Positions 22,562 through 32,763 of a stretch of DNA of 64,000 nt are shown here, piece by piece (position 1 is the first letter of the stretch; each line of letters begins with the position of its first letter). The DNA is taken from the NCBI GenBank assembly GCA_001724995.1, contig MEFD01000012.1:248001-312000 (forward strand). The letters are read 5' to 3'. The DNA is from Rubrivivax sp. SCN 71-131. GTDB lineage: Bacteria; Pseudomonadota; Gammaproteobacteria; Burkholderiales; Burkholderiaceae_C. The notes under the pieces are model-generated. The model was given only the letters and a program-made list of their open reading frames with translations. It did no database searches and was not told the DNA's origin. The position numbers were made by a program, and so were the translations under genes.

Positions 22562-23046
22562 TTCAACTCCTGCGTCATGGCCCGCGCCGCCGCGGTTTGT
22601 CGCGCCCTGTATTCGCGCAGCCGCTCCTGCAGCGACGCATCCTCCAGGGCCAGCATGGCCACCGCGAATAAAGCCGCATTCGCGGCCCCCGCCGGCCCGA
22701 TCGCGAATGTCGCCACCGGTATGCCCTTGGGCATCTGCACGATCGAATATAGCGAGTCGATCCCCTGCAGGAAGCGACTCGCCACCGGCACCCCAAGCAC
22801 CGGCACCGTCGTCTTCGCCGCCAGCATCCCCGGCAAGTGCGCCGCCCCGCCGGCCCCGGCGATGATCGCCCTCAATCCCCGCTGTGCCGCCGATTCTGCA
22901 AACGCGAACATTTCATCAGGCATACGATGCGCCGAAACCACTCGCCGCTCGTGACCCACCTGAAATTCATCCAGGATCGAAGCGGCATGCGACAGCGTTT
23001 CCCAGTCGCTGGAGGATCCCATGAGGATTGCGACACAAGAATTCAT
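22558..23046 (-). CDS. purE: N5-carboxyaminoimidazole ribonucleotide mutase
   Basis: The class I PurE mutase that converts N5-CAIR to CAIR. Full length at 162 residues, with [12 protein letters not shown] at the N-terminus, the active-site histidine region [27 protein letters not shown] and [22 protein letters not shown]. The start at 23046 is the first ATG after AT-richer sequence; base composition changes sharply just upstream. In related Burkholderiales purC usually precedes purE, but here an unrelated AT-richer gene does. Confidence 0.97.
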   Translation of the reverse strand: MNSCVAILMGSSSDWETLSHAASILDEFQVGHERRVVSAHRMPDEMFAFAESAAQRGLRAIIAGAGGAAHLPGMLAAKTTVPVLGVPVASRFLQGIDSLYSIVQMPKGIPVATFAIGPAGAANAALFAVAMLALEDASLQERLREYRARQTAAARAMTQELK

Positions 23047-23064
23047 ATCATGAATACAGATAAT

Positions 23065-24213
23065 TCATCCATTCTTCAACTTGTGCAGTTCGACGAGATG
23101 CCGGACCTGTGCTCCATATTTGGACATAAATTCAGCAATGCAATCCATCTCGTTCCTTCGATCCCCGTCAATCAGATTTAACTCCCTTCGTGACGCTTGA
23201 AATAGATCTTCAACTAGAGCCTGATCAATATCCCCCAATCCAATTGCAATTGAGTGCAATGCAATCGCTTTATCGCCATGCGAATCAATCGACTTGATAC
23301 GCTCGAGGATCTCACGCGCGACAACGACACGCTCTTCGTCAGCAAGTGATCCAGTGCGCACACGGCATCGAAAAACATCCGCCTCTCGGAGCACGCTCAC
23401 TTCCGGCCACTGAATCAAGGCCACGTCAGCGCGGGAAGAGGTCAGCTCACTCAAAGCCGCACCCATGTCACCCTTCAGCATCATTAATTGACCACGCATC
23501 AAATCAAATCCCCAACCCATAGATTTATCATTGATGTAACGGGTATAGTTTTGCGCTGATGCAGCTTCAAGTGCAATGCGCCCGTCATCCAACGAAACCA
23601 TCCCTCCGTTGGCACATTGCAACCTCAGATTATAAATCAATATTGAGGCGCGATTGTACAGCATGGCACTCAATGCAGCATCATCTCCCAGCTGGAGCGC
23701 ATAGTCTCGTGCGATTGAATACCAAAATGCCGACTGATCGTATTGCTCCACTTCCTGATAAATGTCTGCGATCACAAGCGCGAGCCGAAAAATCACCTCT
23801 GCTGACTTCTGATGGCCGCTTTCGAGCGCCACATTCATCGCGCGAAGCATATTGCTCCACTCGCCGAGATTCCTATATAAAGAGGCCAGCCATGCATTTA
23901 TCAACGGATAGATGTGGTCCCCAAGCTCGCAACCAGACGCTATTGCGCGTGCTCGATGAAATTTTGGTAGTGCCGCCTGTATTCCTGTATTAAAGAACTC
24001 GTACAGACCTTCAACGTAATTTATTCGACTGTAGAGTCGGGCGTCCATATTCTCGAAATTGCCATTTCGTGCGGCCGCCAAGATTTCCTTTACCGATTCT
24101 GTTGCGCCGACGCGCGTCTGATAAGCTGCCCATGACAACTTCAAGCACCAATAATCGGCTCCTTGAGTTTTTACATCAAGTTCACGCAGTAACGCATCCT
24201 CAAAGCGCGACAT
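23065..24213 (-). CDS. unrecognised helical-repeat (TPR-like) protein, AT-richer
   Basis: A 382-residue protein I do not recognise. It is predicted soluble and almost wholly alpha-helical, with repeated hairpins spaced like tetratricopeptide units (for example FRLALVIADIYQEVEQYDQSAFWYSIARDY near residues 140-170 and LYNRASILIYN after it). It shows no signal peptide, membrane span or catalytic motif. Such repeats resemble the ligand-binding or scaffolding parts of some regulators, but no DNA-binding or GGDEF domain follows. Codon and base use are clearly AT-richer than on either side, suggesting acquisition by transfer. It lies 18 bases upstream of purE on the same strand and may have displaced purC. 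Confidence 0.7.
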   Translation of the reverse strand: MSRFEDALLRELDVKTQGADYWCLKLSWAAYQTRVGATESVKEILAAARNGNFENMDARLYSRINYVEGLYEFFNTGIQAALPKFHRARAIASGCELGDHIYPLINAWLASLYRNLGEWSNMLRAMNVALESGHQKSAEVIFRLALVIADIYQEVEQYDQSAFWYSIARDYALQLGDDAALSAMLYNRASILIYNLRLQCANGGMVSLDDGRIALEAASAQNYTRYINDKSMGWGFDLMRGQLMMLKGDMGAALSELTSSRADVALIQWPEVSVLREADVFRCRVRTGSLADEERVVVAREILERIKSIDSHGDKAIALHSIAIGLGDIDQALVEDLFQASRRELNLIDGDRRNEMDCIAEFMSKYGAQVRHLVELHKLKNG

Positions 24214-24594
24214 TCGCCCCCCGTTTCGCGATCTGACTTCCTAGCAAAACGCGTCGCCCAAGAAGTCTGCTGCACGATCCCAAACACTGCGGCGCGAGAC
24301 CAGCCCAATGCCGTCAGCACACGGGACCGGACGCAACTCGCATCTAGTCGAAATTCTCCGACCGATAGGACGAGTTGCGACGATGTCCAGCGAAGAGGCA
24401 GCCCGTCTCCCCGCGGCACTCTCGACTCACAGGCCGTCAAACCAGCTGACGCAAGCGTACTCTGTTCCACCAGTCGTCACGATCGACCTTCTCACCTCTG
24501 AAACCACGCATTACCATCCGCGCTGGCGTCGTGAAGTGAGACCTCGTCCTCACCATCGATGCGAAGTGAAAGCAATCTAATCGGAGAACCCCCC
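24214..24594. other. non-coding gap between unknown gene and SWIB gene
   Basis: 381 bases between divergent genes. The part next to the unknown gene is moderately AT-rich and returns towards the local average near 24500. Short open frames on both strands look random and match nothing I know. It presumably holds promoters for both neighbours; GGAGAA just before 24595 is the ribosome site of the SWIB gene. Confidence 0.5.
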
Positions 24595-24996
24595 ATGGCA
24601 ACTGCGAAGAAGGCAGCCGCAAAGAAGGCCGCGCCGGCGAAGAAGGCGGCGCCCGCCAAGAAGGCTGCACCGGCAAAGAAGGCTGCGCCCGCGAAGAAGG
24701 CGGCAGCCCCGAAGGTGCCGACCAAGAAAGCCGCCCCCGCCAAGAAGCGGACGCCCAATGCGGCCTTCATGAAGGCGCTGACCCCCAGCGAGGCGCTGGC
24801 GGCCATCATCGGGGACAAGGCGCTGCCGCGGACCGAGGTGACGAAGAAGGTGTGGGAGTACATCAAGAAGAACGGGCTGCAGGACAGCGCCAAGAAGACC
24901 ATGATCAACGCCGACGCGAAGCTCAAGGAGATCTTCAAGAAGGCCCAGGTCTCGATGTTCGAGATGACCAAGCTGATCAGCAGCCATCTCAAGTGA
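24595..24996 (+). CDS. SWIB/MDM2-domain protein with histone H1-like tail
   Basis: A 133-residue basic protein. Residues 1-52 are lysine/alanine/proline repeats (KKAAPA units) like histone H1 tails. Residues 57-133 are a SWIB/MDM2-type domain (AFMKALTPSEALAAIIGD ... EVTKKVWEYIKKNGLQD ... DAKLKEIF ... MFEMTKLISSHL). It probably binds nucleic acid or compacts DNA, as proposed for similar bacterial proteins; this is inferred from composition. The ATG at 24595 follows CGGAGAA. The repeat region at DNA level consists of 18-base near-repeats of AAGAAGGCNGCNCCNGCN. It is single-gene and ends at a hairpin terminator. Confidence 0.9.
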   Translation: MATAKKAAAKKAAPAKKAAPAKKAAPAKKAAPAKKAAAPKVPTKKAAPAKKRTPNAAFMKALTPSEALAAIIGDKALPRTEVTKKVWEYIKKNGLQDSAKKTMINADAKLKEIFKKAQVSMFEMTKLISSHLK

Positions 24997-25034
24997 GACT
25001 GCGCCGCCCTCGCGGCGGCCGGTGAGGAAGCGAA

Positions 25035-25070
25035 AAGCCGCGGTTCCGGTCGCCTGACCGGCCGCGGCTT
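25035..25070. terminator. bidirectional terminator between SWIB gene and fba
   Basis: Inverted repeat AAGCCGCGG-TT-CCGGTC (25035-25051), short loop, GACCGG-CCGCGGCTT (25056-25070). On the minus strand it is followed by TTTTCGC, a fair terminator for fba; on the plus strand the T-run is poor. Confidence 0.75.
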
Positions 25071-25114
25071 CGTCGTCTTGGAGGAGGCATGCGCTGCAGC
25101 CTCCGATCGGCGCC

Positions 25115-26179
25115 TCAGTGCACGAGCTGCGCCAGCTCCCCGCGCCCGTAACGGGCGGCCATGTCGACCAGCGTCAGCGGCTCGAGCTTCGCGGCCTGCC
25201 CCTCGCAGCCGAACTCGAGATAGCGCTGCTTGCAGACCCGGTACGCCGCCTCGCGCGCGGGCTTGAGCCACTCACGGGCGTCGAACTTCTCCGGGTTCTC
25301 GGCCATGAACTTGCGCACTGCGCCGGTCATCGCCAGGCGGATGTCGGTGTCGATGTTGATCTTGCGCACGCCGAACTTGATCGCCTCCTGGATCTCGTCC
25401 ACCGGCACGCCGTAGGTCTCCTTCATCTTGCCCCCGTACTGGTTGATGATCGCCAGCAGCTCCTGCGGCACCGACGACGACCCGTGCATCACCAGGTGCG
25501 TGTTCGGGATGCGCGCGTGGATCTCCTTGACGCGGCTGATGGCGAGGATGTCGCCGGTGGGCTTGCGGCTGAACTTGTAGGCACCGTGGCTGGTGCCGAT
25601 GGCGATCGCCAGCGCATCGAGCTGTGTCGCCTTGACGAACTGCGCCGCCTCCTCGGGGTCGGTGAGCAGGGCGCTGTGATCGAGCTTGCCGACCGCGCCG
25701 ACGCCGTCCTCCTCGCCGGCCTCGCCGGTCTCCAGGCTGCCCAGGCAGCCCAGTTCGCCTTCGACGGTGACGCCGACCTTGTGCGCCATCGCCACCACCT
25801 GACGCGTGACGTCCACGTTGTAGTCGAAGCTGGCCGGAGTCTTGCCGTCCTCGCGCAGCGAGCCGTCCATCATGACCGAGCCGAAGCCCAGCGCGATCGC
25901 GCCCGCGCAGATCTTGGGGCTGGTGCCGTGATCCTGGTGCATCACCAGCGGGATGTGCGGGTAGGCCTCGACCGCGGCCTGGATCAGGTACTTGATGAAG
26001 GACTCGCCGGCGTACTTGCGGGCGCCCGCGCTGGCCTGCAGGATGACCGGCGCACCGGTCTCGTCGGCGGCCTGCATCACCGCCTGCACCTGCTCGAGGT
26101 TGTTGACATTGAAGGCCGGGATGCCATAGCCGTTCTCGGCGGCATGGTCGAGCAACTGACGCATCGATACGAGGGGCAT
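25115..26179 (-). CDS. fba: class II fructose-bisphosphate aldolase
   Basis: A zinc-dependent aldolase of glycolysis/gluconeogenesis and the Calvin cycle, of the Calvin-type subfamily, 354 residues. Typical segments are [17 protein letters not shown], the metal-site [45 protein letters not shown] and GTSHGAYKF, with [18 protein letters not shown] near the end. ATG 26179 follows GGAGAG; the reading to 26233 adds 18 unlikely residues. It is separated from pyk by an inserted regulator gene on the opposite strand. Confidence 0.97.
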   Translation of the reverse strand: MPLVSMRQLLDHAAENGYGIPAFNVNNLEQVQAVMQAADETGAPVILQASAGARKYAGESFIKYLIQAAVEAYPHIPLVMHQDHGTSPKICAGAIALGFGSVMMDGSLREDGKTPASFDYNVDVTRQVVAMAHKVGVTVEGELGCLGSLETGEAGEEDGVGAVGKLDHSALLTDPEEAAQFVKATQLDALAIAIGTSHGAYKFSRKPTGDILAISRVKEIHARIPNTHLVMHGSSSVPQELLAIINQYGGKMKETYGVPVDEIQEAIKFGVRKINIDTDIRLAMTGAVRKFMAENPEKFDAREWLKPAREAAYRVCKQRYLEFGCEGQAAKLEPLTLVDMAARYGRGELAQLVH

Positions 26180-26452
26180 GGGACTCTCCACGAAGGCTGG
26201 GACTGCAGAAAGGCCCGCCCGGGCGCCGGCCACAGGGCGCGGGCCCGGGCGGGAGAACCGGTCATTCTAGGTGGCCCTGCCCAACAGCCCCGCCCCCGGC
26301 CCGGACGAGGCGCAGCCACGCCCGGCCCTTGGTGCCCGGACAGCGCCGATCTGGGCGGGTTTCGGGCGTCTTTTCGCGCCCAAGCTGCGGCCCGATTTGC
26401 CGACACTGCCGCCCAGGGGCCGCCCTGCGCCCGCGACAAGGATGCTCGACCC

Positions 26453-27472
26453 ATGAAGCGCTGCGACTTCGCCGCCGTCACCACCTGGATCACCGCGGCC
26501 GCGCAGGAGGCCGGGGTGCAGCTGCCCGCGCGCGTGATGGCCGAGCTCGGCATCGGGCGGCGCAGCGCGCTGGCGCTGCTGCGCCGGCTGCAGGCGGCAC
26601 AGTGGCTGCTGCGCGAAGGCACGGCGCGTCGGCCGCTGTGGCGCCCGGGCCCGCTGCGCCAGGTGGTCCAGCGCTACGCCCTGGTGGGCCTGCAGGAGGA
26701 CCTGCCCTGGTCGCGCGACTTCGCGCCCTTCTTCGCGTTGCCGCGGGAGGTCGCGCGCATGGCGCAGCACGCCTTCACCGAGCTGCTGAACAACGCCGTC
26801 GACCACAGCGGCGGCAGCCAGGTCACGGTGTCGATGCGGCAGACGCCGCTGCAACTGCAGATGCTCGTCTCCGACGACGGTTGCGGCATCTTCGAGCGCA
26901 TCGAGGCGGCGCACGCGATCGCCGACCCGACGCTGGCGATGCTCGAGCTCAGCAAGGGCAAGCTCACCAGCCAGCCCGATCGCCACACCGGCCGCGGCCT
27001 CTTCTTCGCCTCGCGCCTGGCCGACGTGTTTGACCTGCACGCCAACGCGCAGGCCTTTCAGTACCGCGGCTTCGGCGATTGCAACTGGCACCCGAGCCGG
27101 CCGCTGCCGCGCCAGGGCACGTCGATCTACCTCGCCATCGCGCTCGACACCGCGCGCACGCTGGACGGCGTGCTGCGCGCGCACAGCCTGGACGGCGACG
27201 GCTACGGCTTCGAGCGCACCGTCGTGCCGCTGCGGCTGCTGGCCGGCGACGGGGGCGCCCTCGACTCGCGGGCGCTGGCACGCCGCGTCGCGGCGCGGCT
27301 GCACGCGTTCAAGTGCGCGGAGCTGGACTTCAGCGGCATCGGCGAGATCGGTCACGGCTTCGCCGACGAGCTCTTTCGCGTCGCCGCACGCGAGCACCCG
27401 GCCACGCAGATGGTGCCGGTGGCGATGAGCCCGCGCGTCGGCGCGATGGTCGAGGCGGCGCGCAGCTTCTAG
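26453..27472 (+). CDS. HTH-HATPase-STAS-like (DUF4325) regulator
   Basis: A 339-residue three-part protein. Residues about 1-60 form a helix-turn-helix-like region (MAELGIGRRSALALLRRLQ). Residues about 95-215 are a GHKL ATPase of anti-sigma/histidine-kinase type, with N-box FTELLNNAVDHSG (108-120), DDGCGIF (141-147) and the lid HTGRGLFFASRLAD. Residues about 250-339 match the STAS-like DUF4325 domain (FKCAELDFSGIGEIGHGFADELFR). No phospho-acceptor histidine domain is seen, so it resembles a partner-switching anti-sigma factor fused to its antagonist-like domain. It is a single gene between divergent fba and convergent pyk. The target is unknown. Confidence 0.75.
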   Translation: MKRCDFAAVTTWITAAAQEAGVQLPARVMAELGIGRRSALALLRRLQAAQWLLREGTARRPLWRPGPLRQVVQRYALVGLQEDLPWSRDFAPFFALPREVARMAQHAFTELLNNAVDHSGGSQVTVSMRQTPLQLQMLVSDDGCGIFERIEAAHAIADPTLAMLELSKGKLTSQPDRHTGRGLFFASRLADVFDLHANAQAFQYRGFGDCNWHPSRPLPRQGTSIYLAIALDTARTLDGVLRAHSLDGDGYGFERTVVPLRLLAGDGGALDSRALARRVAARLHAFKCAELDFSGIGEIGHGFADELFRVAAREHPATQMVPVAMSPRVGAMVEAARSF

Positions 27473-27524
27473 CTTCGCGGCGCGGCAGGGCGCGGGCGCG
27501 GGCCGCGTCGCGCCTGCCCTGCGG

Positions 27525-28961
27525 TCAATCGACGCGGCAGACCTTGAGCATGTTGGTGCCGCCCGGGTAGCCCATGGGCTCACCGCAGGTGATGGCGTAG
27601 GTGTCGCCGGGCCTGAGCGCGCCCATCGCCACGAGCAGCTTCTCGGCCTGCGCCAGCGCGATGTCGCGGTCGGCCTCCTTGGTCATGAGCAGCGGGCGCA
27701 CGTTGCGGTAGAGCGCCATGCGGCGCTGGCTCACGACCTGCGAGGTCAGGCCATAGATGGGCACCTTGATGTTGTGCCGGCTCATCCACAGCGCCGTGCT
27801 GCCCGATTCGGTGAGCGCGATGATCGCGCGGCAGCCGAGGTGGTGCGCGGTGAAGAGCGCGCCCATGGCGATGCTCTGGTCGATGCGGCCGAAGCGCTTG
27901 TTGGTGAAGTCGCCATCGATCTGCACTTCCTCGGCGCGCTCGGCTTCCAGCGCGATCAGCGCCATGTGCTCGACCGTCTCCACCGGATACTTGCCGGCGG
28001 CGGTCTCGGCGCTGAGCATCACGGCGTCGGTGCCGTCGAGCACCGCGTTGGCCACGTCCGAGACCTCGGCGCGCGTGGGCACCGGGTTCTGGATCATGCT
28101 CTCCATCATCTGCGTGGCGGTGATGACGACCTTGTCCAGCTCGCGCGCCATGCGGATCATGCGCTTCTGCAGCGCCGGCACGGCGGCATTGCCGACCTCG
28201 ACGGCGAGGTCGCCGCGCGCGACCATGATGCCGTCGCTGGCGCGCAGGATCGCCTCGAGCTGCGGGATCGCCTCGCTGCGCTCGATCTTGGCGATCATCG
28301 CCGGCTTGTGCCGCCAGCGCTCGCCGGCGACGTTGGCGAGCTGGCGCGCCATCTCCATGTCGGTGGCGCTCTTGGGGAAGCTCACCGCCAGGTACTCGCA
28401 CTGGAAGGCCATCGCGGTCTTGATGTCCTCCATGTCCTTGGCCGTCAGCGCCGGCGCCGTCAGGCCCCCGCCCTGCTTGTTGATGCCCTTGTTGTTCGAG
28501 AGCTCGCCGCCGATCTTCACGATCGTGTGCACCTGCTCGCCGCGCACGGCGTCCACCGTCAGCACGATGAGGCCGTCGTTGAGCAGCAGCGTGTCGCCGG
28601 GGCGCACGTCGCGCGGCAGCTCCTTATAGTCCAGGCCCACGGCGTAGGCGTCGCCCGCCGCGCTGCGCTGCGCGTCGAGCACGAAGGCCTGCCCGCTCTC
28701 CAGCATGACGCGGCCTTCGGCGAACTTGCCGACGCGGATCTTGGGGCCCTGCAGGTCGGCCATCAGTGCCACCGTCTTGCCGAGCTTGTCGGCCACCGCG
28801 CGCACGAGCTCGGCGCGCGCGATGTGGTCCTCGGCGCTGCCGTGGCTGAAGTTCAGCCGCACCACGTCGACGCCGGCAGCGAGCAGCCGCTCGAGCACCA
28901 GCGGATCGCTCGATGCGGGGCCGAGCGTGGCGACGATCTTGGTGGCGCGCGAGGTGGACAT
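27525..28961 (-). CDS. pyk: pyruvate kinase
   Basis: Catalyses the last ATP-yielding step of glycolysis, phosphoenolpyruvate to pyruvate. Its 478 residues include ATKIVATLGPASSDP at the N-terminus, VVRLNFSHGSAEDH, the catalytic-lysine region SFPKSATDMEMA, MVARGDLAVEVG and the family signature in MMESMIQNPVPTRAEVSDVANAVLDGTD. The C-terminal regulatory domain is complete. The start at 28961 fits the family N-terminus. Upstream on the same strand lie maeB and pgk, a carbon-metabolism cluster all on the minus strand. Confidence 0.97.
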   Translation of the reverse strand: MSTSRATKIVATLGPASSDPLVLERLLAAGVDVVRLNFSHGSAEDHIARAELVRAVADKLGKTVALMADLQGPKIRVGKFAEGRVMLESGQAFVLDAQRSAAGDAYAVGLDYKELPRDVRPGDTLLLNDGLIVLTVDAVRGEQVHTIVKIGGELSNNKGINKQGGGLTAPALTAKDMEDIKTAMAFQCEYLAVSFPKSATDMEMARQLANVAGERWRHKPAMIAKIERSEAIPQLEAILRASDGIMVARGDLAVEVGNAAVPALQKRMIRMARELDKVVITATQMMESMIQNPVPTRAEVSDVANAVLDGTDAVMLSAETAAGKYPVETVEHMALIALEAERAEEVQIDGDFTNKRFGRIDQSIAMGALFTAHHLGCRAIIALTESGSTALWMSRHNIKVPIYGLTSQVVSQRRMALYRNVRPLLMTKEADRDIALAQAEKLLVAMGALRPGDTYAITCGEPMGYPGGTNMLKVCRVD

Positions 28962-29026
28962 GGCGTCGTGCAGAGTGGGGCGGCGCGATTATCGGCGCCC
29001 CACCCTGCGGCCGGCGACGCGCCCCT

Positions 29027-31366
29027 TCAGCCCGCGCGCGCGCCCTCGGCTTCGCGCGCCTCCTTCACGTCGGCCACGGCCACCGCGGTCATGTTGATGA
29101 CGCGGCGTACGGTCGACGAGGGCGTGAGGATGTGCGCCGGCAGCGCTGCGCCCAGCAGCATCGGGCCGACCGTGACGCCCTGGCCACCGGTGATCTTGAG
29201 CACGTTGAAGAGGATGTTGGCGGCATCCAGGTTCGGCAGCACGAGCAGGTTGGCCTCACCCGAGAGCGTGGTCTCCGGCAGGAAGCCGCCGCGGATGGTG
29301 TCGGAGAGCGCGGCATCGCCCTGCATCTCGCCGTCGCACTCGATGTCGTCGCCCATGCGCTCGCGGAACAGCTCCAGCGCCCGGCGCATGCGCCGCGCCG
29401 AGGCGCGCGTCGAGGAGCCGAAGGTCGAGTGCGAGAGGAAGGCGACCTTGGGCGGCAGGCCGAAGCGGCGCAGTTCGGCCGCGGCCATCATCGCGATATC
29501 GGCCAGCTCCTCGGCGCTGGGTTCCTCGTTGACGAAGGTGTCGGTGATGAAGAGCGTGCGCTCGGGCAGCATGAGCGCGTTCATCGCCGCCCAGGTGCGC
29601 GCACGCGGGCTGCGGCCGATCACGTTGCGCACGTGGTCGAGGTGATGCTCGTAGCGGCCGACGAGGCCGCAGATCATCGCGTCGGCGTCACCGCGGCGCA
29701 GCATGATCGAGGAGATGAGCGTGTTCGAGCGCCGCACCGCGGCCTTGGCGACCTCGGGCGTCACGCCCTCGCGCGCCATCAGCTGGCGGTAGGTCTCCCA
29801 GTAGTCGCGAAAGCGCGGGTCGTTCTGCGGATCGACGAGATCGAAGTCGCGCCCGGGGGCAAGACGCAGGCTGGCGCGCTCGATGCGCATCTTCACCACC
29901 TCGGGCCGCCCGACGAGGACGGGCCGCGCCAGGCCCTCGTCCTGCACCGCCTGCACCGCGCGCAGCACGCGCTCGTCCTCGCCCTCGGCATAGACGACGC
30001 GCGCCGGGCGCCCGGCCGAACAGGCCTTGGCGGCGGCGAAGACCGGGCGCATCACCATGCCGGTCTGGTAGACGAAGCGCGTGAGCGACTGGCGATAGGC
30101 CTCGAGGTCGGCGATCGGCCGCGTCGCCACGCCGGACTCGGCCGCGGCCTGCGCCACCGCGGGCGCGATGCGCAGGATGAGCCGCGCGTCGAAGGGCTTG
30201 GGGATGAGGTAGTCGATGCCGAAGCGCAACTCCTGCCCGGCGTAGGCGTTGGCCACCTCGGCGCTGGTCTCGACCTTGGCGAGGGCGGCGATCTCGTGCA
30301 CGCAGGCCAGCTTCATCGCCTCGGTGATGCGGCTGGCGCCGCTGTCCAGCGCACCGCGGAAGATGTACGGGAAGCACAGGACGTTGTTGACCTGGTTCGG
30401 GTAGTCGCTGCGCCCGGTGGCGATGATGCAGTCCGGCCGCACCGCCTTGGCCAGCTCGGGACGGATCTCGGGCTCGGGGTTGGCTAGCGCGAGGATGATG
30501 GGCTGGTCGGCCATGGTCTTCACCATCTCCGCCGTCAGCACGCCTGGCGCGCTGCAGCCGAGGAAGACGTCGGCCCCGGCGACGACGTCGGCAAGCGTGC
30601 GCGCGTCCGTCTTCTGGCAGTAGCGCAGCTTGCTCTCGTCGAGCCGGTGGAAGTCCTCGCGACCCTCGCGCAGCACGCCCTTGCTGTCGACGACGAAGAC
30701 CCGCTCCTTCTTCACGCCCAGCGCCACCATCACGTCCAGGCAGGCGATGGCCGCGGCCCCGGCGCCCGAGACGGCGAGCTTCACCGCGCCGATGTCCTTG
30801 CCCACCAGCTCCAGGCCGTTGAGCAGTGCCGCCGCGCTGATGATCGCCGTGCCATGCTGGTCGTCGTGGAAGACCGGGATGTTCATGCGCTCGCGCAGCT
30901 TGCGCTCGATCTGGAAGCACTCGGGCGCCTTGATGTCCTCCAGGTTGACGCCGCCCAGCGTGGGCTCGAGCGCGGCGATGATGTCCACCAGCTTGTCCGG
31001 GTCGCGCTCGGCGAGCTCGATGTCGAAGACGTCGATGCCGGCGAACTTCTTGAACAGGCAGCCCTTGCCCTCCATCACCGGCTTGCCCGCCAGCGGCCCG
31101 ATGTCGCCCAGGCCCAGCACCGCGGTGCCGTTGGTGACCACGCCGACGAGGTTGGCGCGGCTCGTGTACTCGGCGGCCAGTGCCGGATCCTCCTGGATCG
31201 CCAGGCAGGCGTAGGCCACGCCCGGCGAGTAGGCAAGCGAGAGGTCGCGCTGGTTGGACAGCGCCTTGGTCGGCGTGACGCTGATCTTGCCGCGCGTGGG
31301 CGTGCGGTGGTATTCGAGCGCGGCGTCGCACAGGGCCTGCTCGGCGGGCGGCAGGTTCGGCTTCAT
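29027..31366 (-). CDS. maeB: NADP-dependent malic enzyme (MaeB type, PTA-fused)
   Basis: Oxidative decarboxylation of malate to pyruvate, supplying NADPH. The 779-residue protein has the malic-enzyme part (about 1-430: [44 protein letters not shown], the nucleotide-binding [18 protein letters not shown]) and a C-terminal phosphotransacetylase-like domain (about 440-779: [15 protein letters not shown] ...). In this family the C-terminal domain is thought to be regulatory. ATG 31366 follows AAGGAGACAAGAAC, an excellent ribosome site; the longer reading to 31414 runs into a tandem repeat and is rejected. Confidence 0.96.
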   Translation of the reverse strand: MKPNLPPAEQALCDAALEYHRTPTRGKISVTPTKALSNQRDLSLAYSPGVAYACLAIQEDPALAAEYTSRANLVGVVTNGTAVLGLGDIGPLAGKPVMEGKGCLFKKFAGIDVFDIELAERDPDKLVDIIAALEPTLGGVNLEDIKAPECFQIERKLRERMNIPVFHDDQHGTAIISAAALLNGLELVGKDIGAVKLAVSGAGAAAIACLDVMVALGVKKERVFVVDSKGVLREGREDFHRLDESKLRYCQKTDARTLADVVAGADVFLGCSAPGVLTAEMVKTMADQPIILALANPEPEIRPELAKAVRPDCIIATGRSDYPNQVNNVLCFPYIFRGALDSGASRITEAMKLACVHEIAALAKVETSAEVANAYAGQELRFGIDYLIPKPFDARLILRIAPAVAQAAAESGVATRPIADLEAYRQSLTRFVYQTGMVMRPVFAAAKACSAGRPARVVYAEGEDERVLRAVQAVQDEGLARPVLVGRPEVVKMRIERASLRLAPGRDFDLVDPQNDPRFRDYWETYRQLMAREGVTPEVAKAAVRRSNTLISSIMLRRGDADAMICGLVGRYEHHLDHVRNVIGRSPRARTWAAMNALMLPERTLFITDTFVNEEPSAEELADIAMMAAAELRRFGLPPKVAFLSHSTFGSSTRASARRMRRALELFRERMGDDIECDGEMQGDAALSDTIRGGFLPETTLSGEANLLVLPNLDAANILFNVLKITGGQGVTVGPMLLGAALPAHILTPSSTVRRVINMTAVAVADVKEAREAEGARAG

Positions 31367-31412
31367 GTTCTTGTCTCCTTCGGGAGGACTGCAGAGATCG
31401 GAAAATACACCC

Positions 31413-31440
31413 ACGCGTCACGCGTCACGCGTCACGCGTC
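31413..31440. repeat. four-copy 7-base tandem repeat
   Basis: Four exact copies of ACGCGTC in the short spacer between pgk and maeB, about 45 bases upstream of the maeB start. Unit-number changes would alter spacing in the maeB leader. No recognised regulatory motif corresponds to it. Confidence 0.85.
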
Positions 31441-31457
31441 GCGGGCCGCGCCGCGCC

Positions 31458-32651
31458 TCAGCCGTCGGCGCGCCGCATCAGGATCTCGAAGGCCGGCAGC
31501 GTCCTGCCCTCCAGCACTTCGAGGAAGGCGCCGCCCCCGGTGGAGATGTAGCCGACCTCGGCCTCGATGCCGTACTTGGCGATCGCCGCCAGGGTGTCGC
31601 CGCCACCGGCGATGCTGAAGGCGGGGCTGGCCGCGATGGCGCGCGCGATCGTCTCCGTGCCCCGGGCGAAGGCGTCGAACTCGAACACGCCCACCGGGCC
31701 GTTCCAGACGATGGTGCCGGCGGCGAGCAGCTTGTCCGCGAGCATCTTCGCCGTCTGCGGGCCGATGTCGAGGATGAGGTCGTCCGCGGCAACCTCGCCC
31801 GCCGCCTTCACCGTGGCCGGCGCGTCGGCGGCAAAGGCCTTGGCGCAGACCACGTCGACGGGAATCGGCACCTCCGCGCCGCGCGCCTTCATCGCCGCGA
31901 TCACCGCCCTGGCCTGCTCGACCAGATCGGGCTCGGCCAGGCTCTTGCCGATGGGCAGCCCGGCGGCGAGCATGAAGGTGTTGGCGATGCCGCCGCCGAC
32001 CACCAGCCCGTCGACCTTGTCCGCCAGGCTTTGCAGGATGGTCAGCTTGGTGCTCACCTTGGAGCCGGCGACGATGGCCACCAGCGGGCGCCTGGGGCTG
32101 GCCAGCGCCTTCGTCAGCGCATCGATCTCGGCCGCCAGCAGCGGACCGGCGCAGGCCACGGGCGCGAACTGCGCGATGCCGTAGGTCGTGCCCTCGGCGC
32201 GGTGCGCGGTGCCGAAGGCATCGTTGACGTAGAGGTCGCAGAGCGCGGCCATCTTGCGCGCGAGCGCCTCGTCGTTCTTCTTCTCGCCCTTGTTGACGCG
32301 GCAGTTCTCGAGCAGCACGACCTCGCCGGGCGCGACCTGCACGCCGTCGACCCAGTTCGCCCGCAGCGGCACCGGGCGGCCGAGCAGCTCCGACAGGCGC
32401 GCGGCCACCGGCGCAAGCGAGTCCTCGGGCCGCAGCTCGCCTTCCTTCGGGCGACCGAGATGGCTCGTCACCATCACCGCCGCGCCCGCTTCCAGCGCCA
32501 GCCGGATGCAGGGCACGCTGGCGCGGATGCGCGTGTCCTCGGTGATGCGGCCGTCATCGTCCTGCGGCACGTTGAGGTCGGCGCGGATGAACACGCGCTT
32601 GCCCTTGGTCTGGCCCTGGGCGACGAGATCGGTGAAGCGGAGGATGTTCAT
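31458..32651 (-). CDS. pgk: phosphoglycerate kinase
   Basis: The glycolytic and Calvin-cycle enzyme interconverting 1,3-bisphosphoglycerate and 3-phosphoglycerate with ADP/ATP. Full length at 397 residues: [20 protein letters not shown] near the N-terminus, the substrate-site [32 protein letters not shown], the ADP-site [13 protein letters not shown], and the C-terminal [16 protein letters not shown] and [14 protein letters not shown]. The start at 32651 fits the family. It heads the pgk-maeB-pyk minus-strand series, although spacing suggests separate promoters. Confidence 0.98.
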   Translation of the reverse strand: MNILRFTDLVAQGQTKGKRVFIRADLNVPQDDDGRITEDTRIRASVPCIRLALEAGAAVMVTSHLGRPKEGELRPEDSLAPVAARLSELLGRPVPLRANWVDGVQVAPGEVVLLENCRVNKGEKKNDEALARKMAALCDLYVNDAFGTAHRAEGTTYGIAQFAPVACAGPLLAAEIDALTKALASPRRPLVAIVAGSKVSTKLTILQSLADKVDGLVVGGGIANTFMLAAGLPIGKSLAEPDLVEQARAVIAAMKARGAEVPIPVDVVCAKAFAADAPATVKAAGEVAADDLILDIGPQTAKMLADKLLAAGTIVWNGPVGVFEFDAFARGTETIARAIAASPAFSIAGGGDTLAAIAKYGIEAEVGYISTGGGAFLEVLEGRTLPAFEILMRRADG

Positions 32652-32763
32652 GGGGGCGGCAGCTGGAGTAGGCGGAATTTCGAACGCCGCGGCGGCGTCG
32701 ATGGAAGCTGCGATTCTCGCCTCGGCCCGGGGGCGGTCAGGTGCGCGTGTCCGCGGTCTGCAC

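Noticed and set aside
24308..24580. 90-residue frame in the gap before the SWIB gene
   Set aside because: No ribosome site, no recognisable domain and random-looking composition.
25118..27472. 784-residue plus-strand frame across fba and the regulator
   Set aside because: Only the part from 26453 is a real gene; the first half is antisense to fba.
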